From: Pseudomonas neuropathica
GTDB lineage: Bacteria > Pseudomonadota > Gammaproteobacteria > Pseudomonadales > Pseudomonadaceae
DNA: 64,000 bases
Direction of reading: 5' to 3'
Assembly (NCBI RefSeq): GCF_015461835.1
Contig: NZ_JACOPX010000012.1
Span: 191,720-255,719, forward strand
Within the stretch, counting starts at the first letter, position 1. Every line of letters begins with the position of its first letter. The position numbers were made by a program, and so were the translations under genes. Shown piece after piece: positions 14,519 to 23,397 of the stretch. The notes under the pieces are model-generated. The model was not told where the DNA came from. It saw nothing but the letters and a program-made list of their open reading frames with translations, and ran no database searches.

Positions 14519-15910
14519 ATGAGCAGTACCCCAAGCTCCAATGGCCTCGAACAGGGGCTCAAACCGCGTCATGTGACCATGTTGTCGATCGCCGGTGTAA
14601 TCGGCGCCGGTCTGTTCGTTGGCTCCGGCCACGCCATCGCCGCCGCCGGCCCTGCCGTGCTGCTGGCCTACGCCGCCGCCGGTACCCTGGTGGTTTTAGT
14701 GATGCGCATGCTCGGCGAAATGGCCGTTGCCTCGCCGGACACTGGCTCCTTCTCGACGTACGCCGACCGTGCCATCGGGCACTGGGCCGGTTTCACCATC
14801 GGCTGGCTGTACTGGTGGTTCTGGGTCTTGGTGATTCCACTGGAAGCCAATGCCGCCGCAACCATCCTGCACGCGTGGTTCCCTGATGTCGGTATCTGGG
14901 CGTTCGCGCTGGTCATCACCCTGTTGTTGACCGTCACCAACCTGTTCAGCGTAAAGAATTACGGCGAGTTCGAGTTCTGGTTCGCGCTGATCAAAGTGCT
15001 GGCAATCATCGGCTTCATCATCCTCGGCCTTGCGGCGATCTTCGGCTTTCTGCCGAACAGCCAGGTCAGCGGTGTTTCGCACCTGTTCGACAGCGGCGGC
15101 TTCCTGCCCAACGGCATGGGCGCGGTACTGGGTGCGATCCTGACCACCATGTTCTCCTTCATGGGTACCGAGATCGTGACCATCGCGGCCGCGGAATCGA
15201 AGAACCCGGGCAAGCAAATCTCCAAGGCCACCAACTCGGTGATCTGGCGGATCGGCCTGTTCTACCTCGTGTCGATCTTCATCGTTGTGGCCTTGGTGCC
15301 GTGGAACGATCCTACGCTGGCCAATCTCGGTTCCTACCAGACTGTGCTTGAGCGCATGGGCATCCCGAACGCCAAGATGATCGTCGACATCGTGGTACTG
15401 GTCGCGGTGACCAGCTGCCTGAACTCGGCGCTGTACACCTCGTCGCGCATGCTCTTCTCCCTCGGCAAGCGTGGCGATGCACCGGCCATGTCGACTCGGG
15501 TGAACAAAAGCGGCACACCTTACTGGGCAGTAATGCTGTCCACCGGCGCTGCGTTCCTGTGCACCTTCGCCAACTACGTGGCCCCGGCGGCGGTGTTCGA
15601 ATTCCTGCTGGCCAGTTCCGGCGCGATCGCACTGCTGGTGTACCTGGTGATCGCTTTCTCGCAACTGCGTATGCGTAAACAACGCATGGCGCGCGGCGAG
15701 AAAATCGTCTTCAGCATGTGGCTGTTCCCGGGCCTGACCTACGCGGTGATCATCTTCATCGTCGCAGCCCTGACCATCATGCTGTTCCAGGAAGCGCATC
15801 GCGTGGAGATCCTCGCGACTGGCCTGCTGAGCCTGATGGTGGTGGCAGCCGGTTTGCTGGTAGCACGTCGTCGCAAGCTGGAAAAAAGTGGTGCGGTGGT
15901 GTTGAACTGA
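14519..15910 (+). CDS. gabP: GABA permease
   Basis: The protein has 463 residues from ATG 14519, with AAAGG 8 nt upstream. Twelve predicted helices of the amino acid/polyamine/organocation superfamily open with the AAT signature LKPRHVTMLSIAGVIGAGLF. The segment GEMAVASPDTGSFSTYADRAIG is typical of GabP-like permeases. It imports gamma-aminobutyrate by proton symport. Aromatic or proline permeases are close relatives, so the substrate is likely but not certain. A strong terminator follows. Confidence 0.82.
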   Translation: MSSTPSSNGLEQGLKPRHVTMLSIAGVIGAGLFVGSGHAIAAAGPAVLLAYAAAGTLVVLVMRMLGEMAVASPDTGSFSTYADRAIGHWAGFTIGWLYWWFWVLVIPLEANAAATILHAWFPDVGIWAFALVITLLLTVTNLFSVKNYGEFEFWFALIKVLAIIGFIILGLAAIFGFLPNSQVSGVSHLFDSGGFLPNGMGAVLGAILTTMFSFMGTEIVTIAAAESKNPGKQISKATNSVIWRIGLFYLVSIFIVVALVPWNDPTLANLGSYQTVLERMGIPNAKMIVDIVVLVAVTSCLNSALYTSSRMLFSLGKRGDAPAMSTRVNKSGTPYWAVMLSTGAAFLCTFANYVAPAAVFEFLLASSGAIALLVYLVIAFSQLRMRKQRMARGEKIVFSMWLFPGLTYAVIIFIVAALTIMLFQEAHRVEILATGLLSLMVVAAGLLVARRRKLEKSGAVVLN

Positions 15911-15928
15911 TCCGTTACGCGTAATGCA

Positions 15929-15967
15929 AAACGGCCGCTGTCAGTGATGACGAGCGGCCGTTTTTGT
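15929..15967. terminator. Terminator shared by gabP and the convergent gene
   Basis: AAACGGCCGCT (15929-15939) pairs with AGCGGCCGTTT (15953-15963), followed by a T-run on the plus strand and flanked by A on the other side, so it can work in both directions. Confidence 0.85.
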
Positions 15968-15980
15968 TTGTGAGCGGGGT

Positions 15981-16433
15981 TTATTCGCTCTTGTCTTCCT
16001 GTGCCTCTACCGACTTGCCATAAGCATCCAGCGCAACCCCGAAATCGGTGATGAACTGTGGCTCGCTCAGCCAGGCCTGGGCCTCTTCGATCGTTACGCC
16101 TTCGGCCCACATGCGGTAGTCGATGAGCATGTCGGCGGCCAGGTGGGTGGCGGCCATGCCTTCGTTGTCGGCGTTTTCCATGTCCAGCAGCTCTGGATGG
16201 TCGACGATGACGAACGCCAGTTCACGCAGCAGGGTCAGCAGCATTTCGTTGCGGCTGATGGCTTCGGCGTCGCGCATTTTGCTGAACATCGCCAGGGTGT
16301 ATTCCGGGATCGGCTCGGCGAGGTGGTCGAGGTCTTCGTCCTGCTCCAGCGGCTTGCGGCCGACCATACGGATTTGCTTGGCTTTGGCCTTGGCGCGTTT
16401 GGCGCGTTTCTGTTGCTTGTTCAGGGATGCCAT
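15981..16433 (-). CDS. Small two-charge protein, paralogue A (unknown function)
   Basis: The protein has 150 residues. The first 25 are strongly basic (MASLNKQQKRAKRAKAKAKQ). The rest is acidic and helical with several tryptophans (YRMWAEGVTIEEAQAWL). The next gene upstream encodes a clear paralogue with the same basic head and the same YRxW...EAxAWxxxPxFxxD(F/Y) pattern. I know of no function; the head looks able to bind nucleic acid or ribosomes. Confidence 0.75.
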   Translation of the reverse strand: MASLNKQQKRAKRAKAKAKQIRMVGRKPLEQDEDLDHLAEPIPEYTLAMFSKMRDAEAISRNEMLLTLLRELAFVIVDHPELLDMENADNEGMAATHLAADMLIDYRMWAEGVTIEEAQAWLSEPQFITDFGVALDAYGKSVEAQEDKSE

Positions 16434-16439
16434 GGGAAC

Positions 16440-16853
16440 TCAGTTCTTCTGTTGGGTTTGTGCGGCGATCGCGTCGGACGCGGCCACATAGTCGGCCTGG
16501 AAGGCCGGGGATTCGATCCACGCCAGCGCGCCGGCCTCGTCGGTTTCCTGCGACCACTGGCGATACTCGATCAGCGCGGCGAGGATGAAATCCATCGCGC
16601 CTTCTTCGCCTTCCTGCTCGTAGACCAGTTCCAGCAGCGGGTCTTCGAGGAACGCGGTGCACAGCGCTTGCTGGCTGATCTTCTCGGCGTCGATCATTTT
16701 CTTGAACAGCTCGGTCAGGTCCACCGATTCGAAGTCGATGCGATCATCGTTCGGGTCCAGCTCGACCGGCGCTTCGGCGCGTTTGGTGCGGTTCTGCTTG
16801 GCCTTGGCTTTGGCCCGGGTGGCGCGTTTTTGCTGCTTGTTGGCGGAGGCCAT
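16440..16853 (-). CDS. Small two-charge protein, paralogue B (unknown function)
   Basis: The protein has 137 residues from ATG 16853, with head MASANKQQKRATRAKAKAKQ. The body contains TELFKKMIDAEKISQQAL (compare LAMFSKMRDAEAISRNEM in paralogue A) and ends AWIESPAFQADYVAASDAI. It lies 6 nt before paralogue A on the same strand, so the pair arose by tandem duplication and is co-transcribed. Confidence 0.75.
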   Translation of the reverse strand: MASANKQQKRATRAKAKAKQNRTKRAEAPVELDPNDDRIDFESVDLTELFKKMIDAEKISQQALCTAFLEDPLLELVYEQEGEEGAMDFILAALIEYRQWSQETDEAGALAWIESPAFQADYVAASDAIAAQTQQKN

Positions 16854-16882
16854 GATGTGTTCCGTCGTGCGTTGAGAGGGGC

Positions 16883-17857
16883 TCAGCTGCGCGGCACTTG
16901 CCGCCCGGGAGTATCGGGGGCCAGTTCTCCGGTTTGCAGCCAGGTCAGAGCGATGGGCCATAGTGTGGCTTGGTATGCGCTGCGAAAAAAGGCGAAATGT
17001 CCGACTTGTTGTTCGTTGATGTCCTGCGGTTCGATGCGCAAGTGGGTTTTTGTAGCGTTACTGAGGTAGTCGAGCAGGCGTTCGATGGCGGGAAGGGTGC
17101 CGTAGGGATCGTCGCTGATGCTGATCGCCAGTGTCTGTGCGCTGACGTTGGCGAAGGGCAGGGCGCCGCTCTTTTTCATCAACTCGCGACCACTGGGGCG
17201 CTGTTCGTAACGCGCTGCAGGCGTGCTCCAGTCGCGCACTACACCGGCCGGCGTATCTTCCAGCCAGCCAAGACGTTTGCCCGGGAAGTAACCGCAGACG
17301 AGCGTCAGCAGTGGCATCAACACATGCCATTTGCCGAACATGCGCCAGCGCTGTGCGGGGGCGTAATCGCGCCAGTAGGCGAACTGCGCACCGACGGTGA
17401 CCAACCGTCGGATAACCTTTCCCGACTCACCGAGGCCAGCGGCGCAGCCACCAAAACTGTGGCCGACCACATCGATCGGCTGGCCGGGAAATTGCCGTTG
17501 TGCGCGTTTGAGCATCGCCTCGAAATCCAGCGCGCCCCAGTCTGTCCACGAGGCCTCAAGGCCTTTCATTGAGTCGGGTCGAGATTCGCCGATGCCACGG
17601 TAGTCGAAGATGATCACGTCGAAACCATTGGCGAACAGATAGGCCGCGAAACGCGAGTAATGGCGACAGCGCACGGACGTGGCGGCGTTGATGATCACCA
17701 CCGGGCGCTGAAGGTCGGGCAGGGCATGACGCCAGGTGAAACCGCCAAGGACAAAACCGTCGGCGGCTGTTTCCTTGAAGGGTTCACTTTGATGCTCGGC
17801 AGCCAATGGCGGCTTGCGCTGCACAGCTGACAATGGAGGCGTGTCCTGAAAACTCAT
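16883..17857 (-). CDS. Alpha/beta hydrolase
   Basis: The protein has 324 residues from ATG 17857. The nucleophile elbow GHSFGG contains the catalytic Ser, the oxyanion strand is RPVVIINAATSVRCRHYSRF, and the catalytic His is probably in QQVGHFAFFR near the C-terminus. It belongs to the group of predicted hydrolases without known substrate that open with a G-F-x-L-x-G motif (DGFVLGGFTW). It may be co-transcribed with the two small paralogues downstream. Confidence 0.85.
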   Translation of the reverse strand: MSFQDTPPLSAVQRKPPLAAEHQSEPFKETAADGFVLGGFTWRHALPDLQRPVVIINAATSVRCRHYSRFAAYLFANGFDVIIFDYRGIGESRPDSMKGLEASWTDWGALDFEAMLKRAQRQFPGQPIDVVGHSFGGCAAGLGESGKVIRRLVTVGAQFAYWRDYAPAQRWRMFGKWHVLMPLLTLVCGYFPGKRLGWLEDTPAGVVRDWSTPAARYEQRPSGRELMKKSGALPFANVSAQTLAISISDDPYGTLPAIERLLDYLSNATKTHLRIEPQDINEQQVGHFAFFRSAYQATLWPIALTWLQTGELAPDTPGRQVPRS

Positions 17858-17924
17858 GGCGCTCGACCTTCGCGGGTAGCTGGCAACAATAGTCTCAGTG
17901 CATCCAGCGGACAATCCGCAGGGC

Positions 17925-18983
17925 TTATTCAGTGGACTCGGTGAGCAAGCGTTCCTCGATCAATGCTTGCTCTCTTTGCAGCTCCGCTCGCAGTTCTTCC
18001 ACACTTGGCAGCACCGTTTTATAGCTGCTGGCAAACAGTTGCTCACTGCCTTTGAGTATTGAGTAGCGCGCGACGGCCTCGTTGTCCTGTGAACACAGAA
18101 TGATCCCGACAGTGGGTTTGTCGCCTTCACTGCGCTTGAGTTCGTCGTACATGCGCACGTACATGTCCATCTGTCCGACATCACGCGCACTGAGCTGGCC
18201 GCGTTTGAGATCAATGATCACGAAGCATTTGAGCAAGTAGTTGTAAAACACCAGATCGATGTACAGATCCGAGCCACCGGCGCTGATGCGTTGTTGTCGA
18301 GCGACAAAGGAAAACCCTTTGCCCAGTTCAAGCAGGAAGCTCTGCAGGTGATCAATGAGCGCTTGTTCAAGCCCCGTTTCGTTAACCTTGCCCGGAGACG
18401 GCAAGCCTAGAAACTCGAGAATCACGGGGTCGCGGATGAACTCTCGGGGATTGCAGTTCATCGCTGCGATGTTGGTCGTGGCTTCCTCAGTTACACCCGC
18501 CTTGTCTTGACTCATCAGCAGGCGCTCGTAGTAGAGCGTATTGATCTGGCGATCCAGAACGCGGCTTGACCAGTTGAGGGTGGCGCATTCGTCCATATAC
18601 CATTGGCGAGCCTTTTCACTTTCAACCCTGAGTAGCCGGCGATAGTGCGTCCAGCTCAATTCGTGACGCAGTGCGTCACGAATTGGAAATGCTTGATAGA
18701 ACAGACGCATGTAACGAAGGTTCGAGGCGTCAAAGCCTTTTCCAAACTGCGCCGTCAACTCTTTCGCCAGTGTCGCCAATAATCGTTGGCCATACCCCGC
18801 TCGCCGGGCGCCGTCCTGTTCAAACTCAACAATATGCCGGCCAATCTGCCAACAGGTCTGAACCTGAATCGTATCGACCACACGCAGCACTTTTTGCCGT
18901 GCCTGACGGATCAGTTCGCCAAGATCGCCCAGCAACGAATCGATTTTCGGGTCTTGCAGGTCAGCAGGTTTCAGCTGGCTCAT
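17925..18983 (-). CDS. DUF1016/YhcG-family PD-(D/E)XK nuclease
   Basis: The protein has 352 residues from ATG 18983; the frame is open to 19166, but the extra residues have no family look. The N-terminal DUF1016 part contains the conserved RLFYQAFP ... LSWTHYRRLL helix. The C-terminal nuclease core reads DLYIDLVFYN (Asp near residue 240), then FVIIDLK (Asp and Lys near 257). Proteins of this family are often found in variable genome islands and are suspected of roles in DNA processing or defence. A 29-bp perfect palindrome is built into codons near 100-109. Confidence 0.88.
   Translation of the reverse strand: MSQLKPADLQDPKIDSLLGDLGELIRQARQKVLRVVDTIQVQTCWQIGRHIVEFEQDGARRAGYGQRLLATLAKELTAQFGKGFDASNLRYMRLFYQAFPIRDALRHELSWTHYRRLLRVESEKARQWYMDECATLNWSSRVLDRQINTLYYERLLMSQDKAGVTEEATTNIAAMNCNPREFIRDPVILEFLGLPSPGKVNETGLEQALIDHLQSFLLELGKGFSFVARQQRISAGGSDLYIDLVFYNYLLKCFVIIDLKRGQLSARDVGQMDMYVRMYDELKRSEGDKPTVGIILCSQDNEAVARYSILKGSEQLFASSYKTVLPSVEELRAELQREQALIEERLLTESTE
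18657..18685. repeat. 29-bp perfect palindrome inside the DUF1016 nuclease gene
   Basis: CAATTCGTGACGCA (18657-18670), a single G, then TGCGTCACGAATTG (18672-18685) form 14-bp perfect arms. It encodes the family-conserved IRDALRHEL stretch, so it is not an inserted element. Confidence 0.8.
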
Positions 18984-19243
18984 CGAATTTCCGCACCATT
19001 GAAAACAGAAGCGCCAGCATGCCGAGAACCGCTTGCGAAGGATGTCGGCCGAGCCTTGGAAGCCAGCAGGAAGAGGGGATGGGTGTTGCAGGAAGTTGCT
19101 GGCCAGAGACGCTTTTGCGGGTTTTAGTCTGTAGTCCATTTCGTACACATCCCAAGTTCGAATCATTCTGAAACGTCACCCTCCCGCACTGAATCCAATA
19201 CAGGGTAACGATTGGGTTCTGTCAGGGCCCGGGAGTCGCCATC

Positions 19244-19693
19244 ATGAAACGTGTTCTTTCCTGTCTGCTGCCTGTCGTCGCGGTTGCTGCATTGTTATTT
19301 GCCGCGACGGCGCAAGCCGCCAGTCTTGAGCCTGTCGACAGCGCAGGCGTGCAAGTTCAACAGCAGCAACAAAACGGTATCAGCTATCTGGCCGGCGGGG
19401 TCGGCGAGGATGAAGCAAAAGCCATCCAGCAAACCGTCGGCTACAACCTGCACATGACCTTTTCGGTGGGCATGCAGAATGAGTACACCTCCGACGTCGA
19501 TGTGACGATTGAAAATGCTGCAGGACAAACCCTGCTGGCCCTCAATCAGACTGGTCCGTTGCTGTACGCAAAATTGCCGACCGGCAAATACACCGTGGTT
19601 GCCACACGTAAGGGAGAGGCGCGGCGCGATGTGACCGATGTTGCAAACGGTACTGCGCGCAATCTGGTGTTTCACTGGAGCGACAGCGATTAA
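19244..19693 (+). CDS. Periplasmic carboxypeptidase-regulatory-like (Ig-like) protein
   Basis: The protein has 149 residues. The signal peptide ends ATAQA, and mature residues include a glutamine run (VQVQQQQQNGISY). A beta-rich region resembles the carboxypeptidase regulatory fold: DVDVTIENAAGQTLLALNQT then LPTGKYTVVATRKGE. Probably an exported binding or structural protein of unknown role. It stands between the divergent nuclease gene and a small lipoprotein gene. Confidence 0.7.
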   Translation: MKRVLSCLLPVVAVAALLFAATAQAASLEPVDSAGVQVQQQQQNGISYLAGGVGEDEAKAIQQTVGYNLHMTFSVGMQNEYTSDVDVTIENAAGQTLLALNQTGPLLYAKLPTGKYTVVATRKGEARRDVTDVANGTARNLVFHWSDSD

Positions 19694-19767
19694 TCACGGG
19701 TACCAGGCGCGGAGGGCGCGGTTGATTGAGCGTACAATCGCGGCCCTCACGTTTTACGGTCAGAAGG

Positions 19768-20058
19768 ATGTTGGCATTGAAAGGGATTTTGCGTTTTGGC
19801 TCCGTGGCGAGCCTTGTTGCGCTGTTGGCCGGTTGTGGAACGATGACGGGGCGCTTGAGTGGCGCCTCGCCAGAACCTTACTACAAGGGTGTCGACGGTA
19901 ATTTACGCCTGCTCGGCGTGAGGGATGACGACGGCAAGCCAACGGCGGTGATCTGTTATTTCACGATCGTTTGCCCTTTGATTACTGTCGTATCGCTACC
20001 GGTAGATGCCGCCGTGGATAGCGTTCTGTTGCCCATCGACTACGTCAACACGCTCTGA
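19768..20058 (+). CDS. YceK/DUF1375-family small lipoprotein
   Basis: The protein has about 96 residues from ATG 19768. The ribosome-site-like AGAAGG touches that ATG, so a TTG at 19777 is a realistic alternative start. The lipobox is LLAGC. After it, MTGRLSG and the cysteine-containing VICYFTIVCPLITVVSLPVD followed by AAVDSVLLPIDYV are the DUF1375 hallmarks. Likely anchored in the envelope; function unknown. Confidence 0.78.
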   Translation: MLALKGILRFGSVASLVALLAGCGTMTGRLSGASPEPYYKGVDGNLRLLGVRDDDGKPTAVICYFTIVCPLITVVSLPVDAAVDSVLLPIDYVNTL

Positions 20059-20072
20059 AACCGCTCACCCGA

Positions 20073-20420
20073 TTATCGTCGTATGCGCTTGCCTTTGGGC
20101 TTCTCCGCCGGCTCCTGCACTTTGCGATAAATCCATAGGCCGAACACCCCGGCCGCCAGCAGAAAAATGGTTCCTATGCTTTGCGAGACAAACTCGATCC
20201 AGAACCGTCGTGGTTGCACAGACAGGTAATAGGTGTGCTTTGGGCCGCGGTTGGTGGTGGTGATGGCGCCGCTGATCCAGCTGTCGATCAGTATGTAGAT
20301 CGATGCACAGAGGGCGAAGGCAATCAGTACGCCGACGAGCACGGTCAGCCAGAAGGTGGTCCGGCTCTGGCGATACGGCGGCGGATGGGGCAGGGGAATG
20401 CGGGTTCTTTTCTGATTCAT
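20073..20420 (-). CDS. Small membrane protein with two predicted helices
   Basis: The protein has 115 residues. A proline-rich N-terminus is followed by a membrane segment (FWLTVLVGVLIAFALCASIY), a polar loop of about 40 residues, a second segment (IGTIFLLAAGVFGLWIYR) and a basic tail. No family recognised. It converges on the YceK-like gene with a 14-nt gap. Confidence 0.6.
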   Translation of the reverse strand: MNQKRTRIPLPHPPPYRQSRTTFWLTVLVGVLIAFALCASIYILIDSWISGAITTTNRGPKHTYYLSVQPRRFWIEFVSQSIGTIFLLAAGVFGLWIYRKVQEPAEKPKGKRIRR

Positions 20421-20449
20421 GGGGTGTTACTGCAAACGTCCTTTTGCGC

Positions 20450-21928
20450 TCAGGAAACGGCTGGTTCTTGATGTTGCTCAGTCAGGTTTTGCCGTCCGTC
20501 AGAGGGTCGCCCGGCGAGGTGTGCGCATTCGGCAATCACCTTGAGGATCTCGATCACTCCCGGAGTCAGCGCAGTGCCAAGGCAGATGCGCACACCCGTG
20601 GTTGCATGCCCGTCGGCGAAGAAAATGCCGTTGCCGGCCACGTGGCAGCCGCGTTCGCTGGCTAAATCCTGCAATGCCGACATGTCGGTGTGTAACGGCA
20701 GTTCAATCCAGTGGATGAACCCTCCACGCGGTGGCACGTACACGGTGCCCGCAGGGAAATCCGTACGCACCAGCGCTTCGACAAAACTGGCCAGCGAAGA
20801 CAGTTGCGAGCGGAGTCTGGCGCAGTGCTCTTCCATGTAGCCGCGCCCGATAAATTCGTTGAGGACATTTTGCGCAAGGCTGGAAACCGCCAGATTGCGC
20901 GAAAACATTTGCGCCAGAATGGCATTGCGGTACTTGCCAGCCAGACACCAGCCGACGCGATAACCCGGCGCGATGGTCTTGGAGAACGACGAGCAGTAAA
21001 TCGTCTGCCCGCTGGTGTCGTAGCTCTTGATGGCGCGGGGGCGATCGCCTTCCGGCACCAGGTCGAAGAAGATGTCGTCCTCGATAATCGGCACGTCCGC
21101 TTCGCGCGCGATCTGTGACAGCCGTGCGCGAGTCTCGTCGGGCATGATGAAGCCTCGCGGGTTCTGCAGGGTTGGGTTGAGAAAGATCACCGCGACCTTT
21201 TTCAGCTTCAACGCTTCTTCGAGGTGATCGACATCGAGACCGAGTTTGCCGTGCGTGCGGATGGGCAAGGCGCGCATGCCCAGGCGTTCAATGGTCTGCA
21301 GGATGCCGTAATACGTCGGCGTTTCGATGGCGACCGTAGCGCCTTTCGATGCGACGGCTTCAAGTGCCAGCTCCAGAGCAATGGTGTCGCCCGACGTCAC
21401 CAGAATATCGTCCGGCCCGCAGACCACGCCGCGGGTCAGCATCAGCCCGGCGATGCGTCGTCGCAGTGCCGGCAGACCGGGCGGTGCGACCAGTCCGGTC
21501 AGCGAGTTGTCAGCTTTGCCAGCCAATACCGACAGGCACTTGTTGAGCAGCACGTTGGGTGTGAGGTCGCTGTGCAACACCGCTGAATTCAACGACGCGG
21601 TGGTGCGCGAGGCCGCTTGGGAGAGCATCGCGACCACCGCATGATTGACGTTGACGGTGACACTGGAGAAGTCAAAACCCCTGGCGGGTTTTGCTTGTCC
21701 GGAGGCTGAGACGAAGTAGCCGATGCGTGGTTTGGTCGAAACGTAAGCATCGGCTTCCAGATCCGCCAACGCGCGCTGAACGGTGGTGATGCTGGTTTCA
21801 AACATTCGCGCCAGCGTACGGATCGAGGGCAGTTTCGCTTCGGCTGCCCATTCACCGCTGTCGATCTGACGAATAATCCAGTCCTTGACTATCCGCCAGC
21901 GCTTGTCCGGTAGATCAAACCTGTCCAT
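20450..21928 (-). CDS. MocR-type regulator (GntR DNA-binding plus aminotransferase-like domain)
   Basis: The protein has 492 residues. The N-terminal GntR winged helix is VKDWIIRQIDSGEWAAEAKL then PSIRTLARMFETSITTVQRA. The rest is a fold-type I aminotransferase domain with the PLP lysine in CSSFSKTIAPGYRVGW and the aspartate region in VPIIEDDIFFDL. MocR proteins sense PLP-linked amino acids. This gene is the last of six in the same direction, 28 nt after the permease gene, and probably regulates that operon. Confidence 0.9.
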   Translation of the reverse strand: MDRFDLPDKRWRIVKDWIIRQIDSGEWAAEAKLPSIRTLARMFETSITTVQRALADLEADAYVSTKPRIGYFVSASGQAKPARGFDFSSVTVNVNHAVVAMLSQAASRTTASLNSAVLHSDLTPNVLLNKCLSVLAGKADNSLTGLVAPPGLPALRRRIAGLMLTRGVVCGPDDILVTSGDTIALELALEAVASKGATVAIETPTYYGILQTIERLGMRALPIRTHGKLGLDVDHLEEALKLKKVAVIFLNPTLQNPRGFIMPDETRARLSQIAREADVPIIEDDIFFDLVPEGDRPRAIKSYDTSGQTIYCSSFSKTIAPGYRVGWCLAGKYRNAILAQMFSRNLAVSSLAQNVLNEFIGRGYMEEHCARLRSQLSSLASFVEALVRTDFPAGTVYVPPRGGFIHWIELPLHTDMSALQDLASERGCHVAGNGIFFADGHATTGVRICLGTALTPGVIEILKVIAECAHLAGRPSDGRQNLTEQHQEPAVS

Positions 21929-21955
21929 AAGTTCTCTGTGATGTTTCGAAACAAT

Positions 21956-23380
21956 TCAGAGAAAGTAGAGCAAAACGATCCCCGTTGCAGCAACTATGAC
22001 GATGTTGAGCGCAACCAGGCCGAAGGCGAATCGGATCAGGTTGTTTTCTTCATGCCGATTGGCGCCCGCCAGCCCGGTGATCAGCGACAGGATCGACAGC
22101 GACCCCAGTGCGCCATGCCCGGCGGCACTGTTGACCATCGCGGCCAGCCATGCACCGTGTTCGCTGCTCAGCGCAGCAATGGACGGCATGACGAGGGTGT
22201 TGCCGCCGACATTGGAACCGGTGACGTAACCGGCAAGCCCCGCCAGCACTGCGATGGTTGGCGCCAGGGAAATCCCCGACAACGATTGCAGTGTGCGCTG
22301 TGCTTCGACGAGGAAACCGGCGTTGACCATCACCTGCGAAAGCAGCAGGAACAGGAAAATCGTCGTGACCGGAAATTTCGCCCGGTTGAACAGCGCTCGC
22401 CACGGGAAACCTGCGGCGGCGCTTTGCTTGATTGCCATCAACAGCGTAACGATCAATAGCGCGAGCCCCGGGGAGGCCAATGGCTTCCACGAAACATGCT
22501 CGCCTTTGATGATCCACAGCGCATCCCAGCCCGACAGGACGAACAACCCGCGCGACGCAACGATTACCCCCAGCAAGGCCAGATAGGGCCAGGCTGCGTT
22601 CGGCCAGCGCACCAGTTTCTTCCGTTGTGCATAAGAGATCCCCAGGCCGACGCAAGCCACCGCCAGGCCGGCCAGCACACCGGAGACTTCCGGGCCGATC
22701 CACAGGTTGATGGAAAACAGCACCGCGACGAACAGCGCCGTCACCACGATCAGTCCAAGCCACGGCGAAACCGTGCGGATGCCACCCTGCCACAGAGCAA
22801 TCGCCGCCAGGCAGAGGAACACTGGCGCACTGATCAGCGCCGAATGACTGCCAAGGGTTTGTGCCGGCAAGTGCGCCAATAGCGCGCCGATCACGGTGGC
22901 CAGACCCAGTGTGCCCCAAGGCATGATGACCATCCCGGCGAGGGCAATTTTCATCCCCGACTGGCGGGTGAACAGCCCCATCAGCAATGGCACGGTTGCG
23001 ATCAGCGAAACGCCGAAACCGGTCATCGCTTCAAGCAGCGGTGCGAGGCCGAGCACGATGAAGATGACCTGCGCCGGCGGTGTCCAGCCGAGTTCTTTGA
23101 CCCAGGCGCCGATGGCCTGCGGCGCACCACCGCGCTCGACCAGGATGACGAAGGCCAGCCCCGGGATGATCACGCACGCCGTGCTGAGAAACAGGATGGT
23201 GGTGTCCTGAAAGATGGCCGTGCTGATTGCCGCCGACACAGGCCCCGCTGCGCCCAAGGCCCACAGCACGAGCACCAGCACTACGCCGGCCAGTGCCGCT
23301 TGCACTGGCGGTCGGCGGACGATCAGGATCAACGCGATCACCAGCGCGATCGGTGACATTTGCAACAAGAGAGAACTCAT
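21956..23380 (-). CDS. LctP-family (L-lactate permease-type) transporter
   Basis: The protein has 474 residues and about 12-13 helices. Family landmarks include LLEAMTGFGVSLIATVPLLM, MVIMPWGTLGLATVIGALL and the C-terminal GYVTGSNVGGNTLVMPSIAA. Characterised members move lactate or glycolate. Here it sits in a diaminopropionate-type amino-acid operon, so it may move an uncharacterised carboxylate or the pathway product. That role is inference. Confidence 0.85.
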   Translation of the reverse strand: MSSLLLQMSPIALVIALILIVRRPPVQAALAGVVLVLVLWALGAAGPVSAAISTAIFQDTTILFLSTACVIIPGLAFVILVERGGAPQAIGAWVKELGWTPPAQVIFIVLGLAPLLEAMTGFGVSLIATVPLLMGLFTRQSGMKIALAGMVIMPWGTLGLATVIGALLAHLPAQTLGSHSALISAPVFLCLAAIALWQGGIRTVSPWLGLIVVTALFVAVLFSINLWIGPEVSGVLAGLAVACVGLGISYAQRKKLVRWPNAAWPYLALLGVIVASRGLFVLSGWDALWIIKGEHVSWKPLASPGLALLIVTLLMAIKQSAAAGFPWRALFNRAKFPVTTIFLFLLLSQVMVNAGFLVEAQRTLQSLSGISLAPTIAVLAGLAGYVTGSNVGGNTLVMPSIAALSSEHGAWLAAMVNSAAGHGALGSLSILSLITGLAGANRHEENNLIRFAFGLVALNIVIVAATGIVLLYFL

Positions 23381-23397
23381 ACCCGGTTTTCCTTAAC

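Noticed and set aside
19000..19166. N-terminal extension of the DUF1016 nuclease to 19166
   Set aside because: The additional residues lack family similarity, and the ATG at 18983 begins the conserved region.
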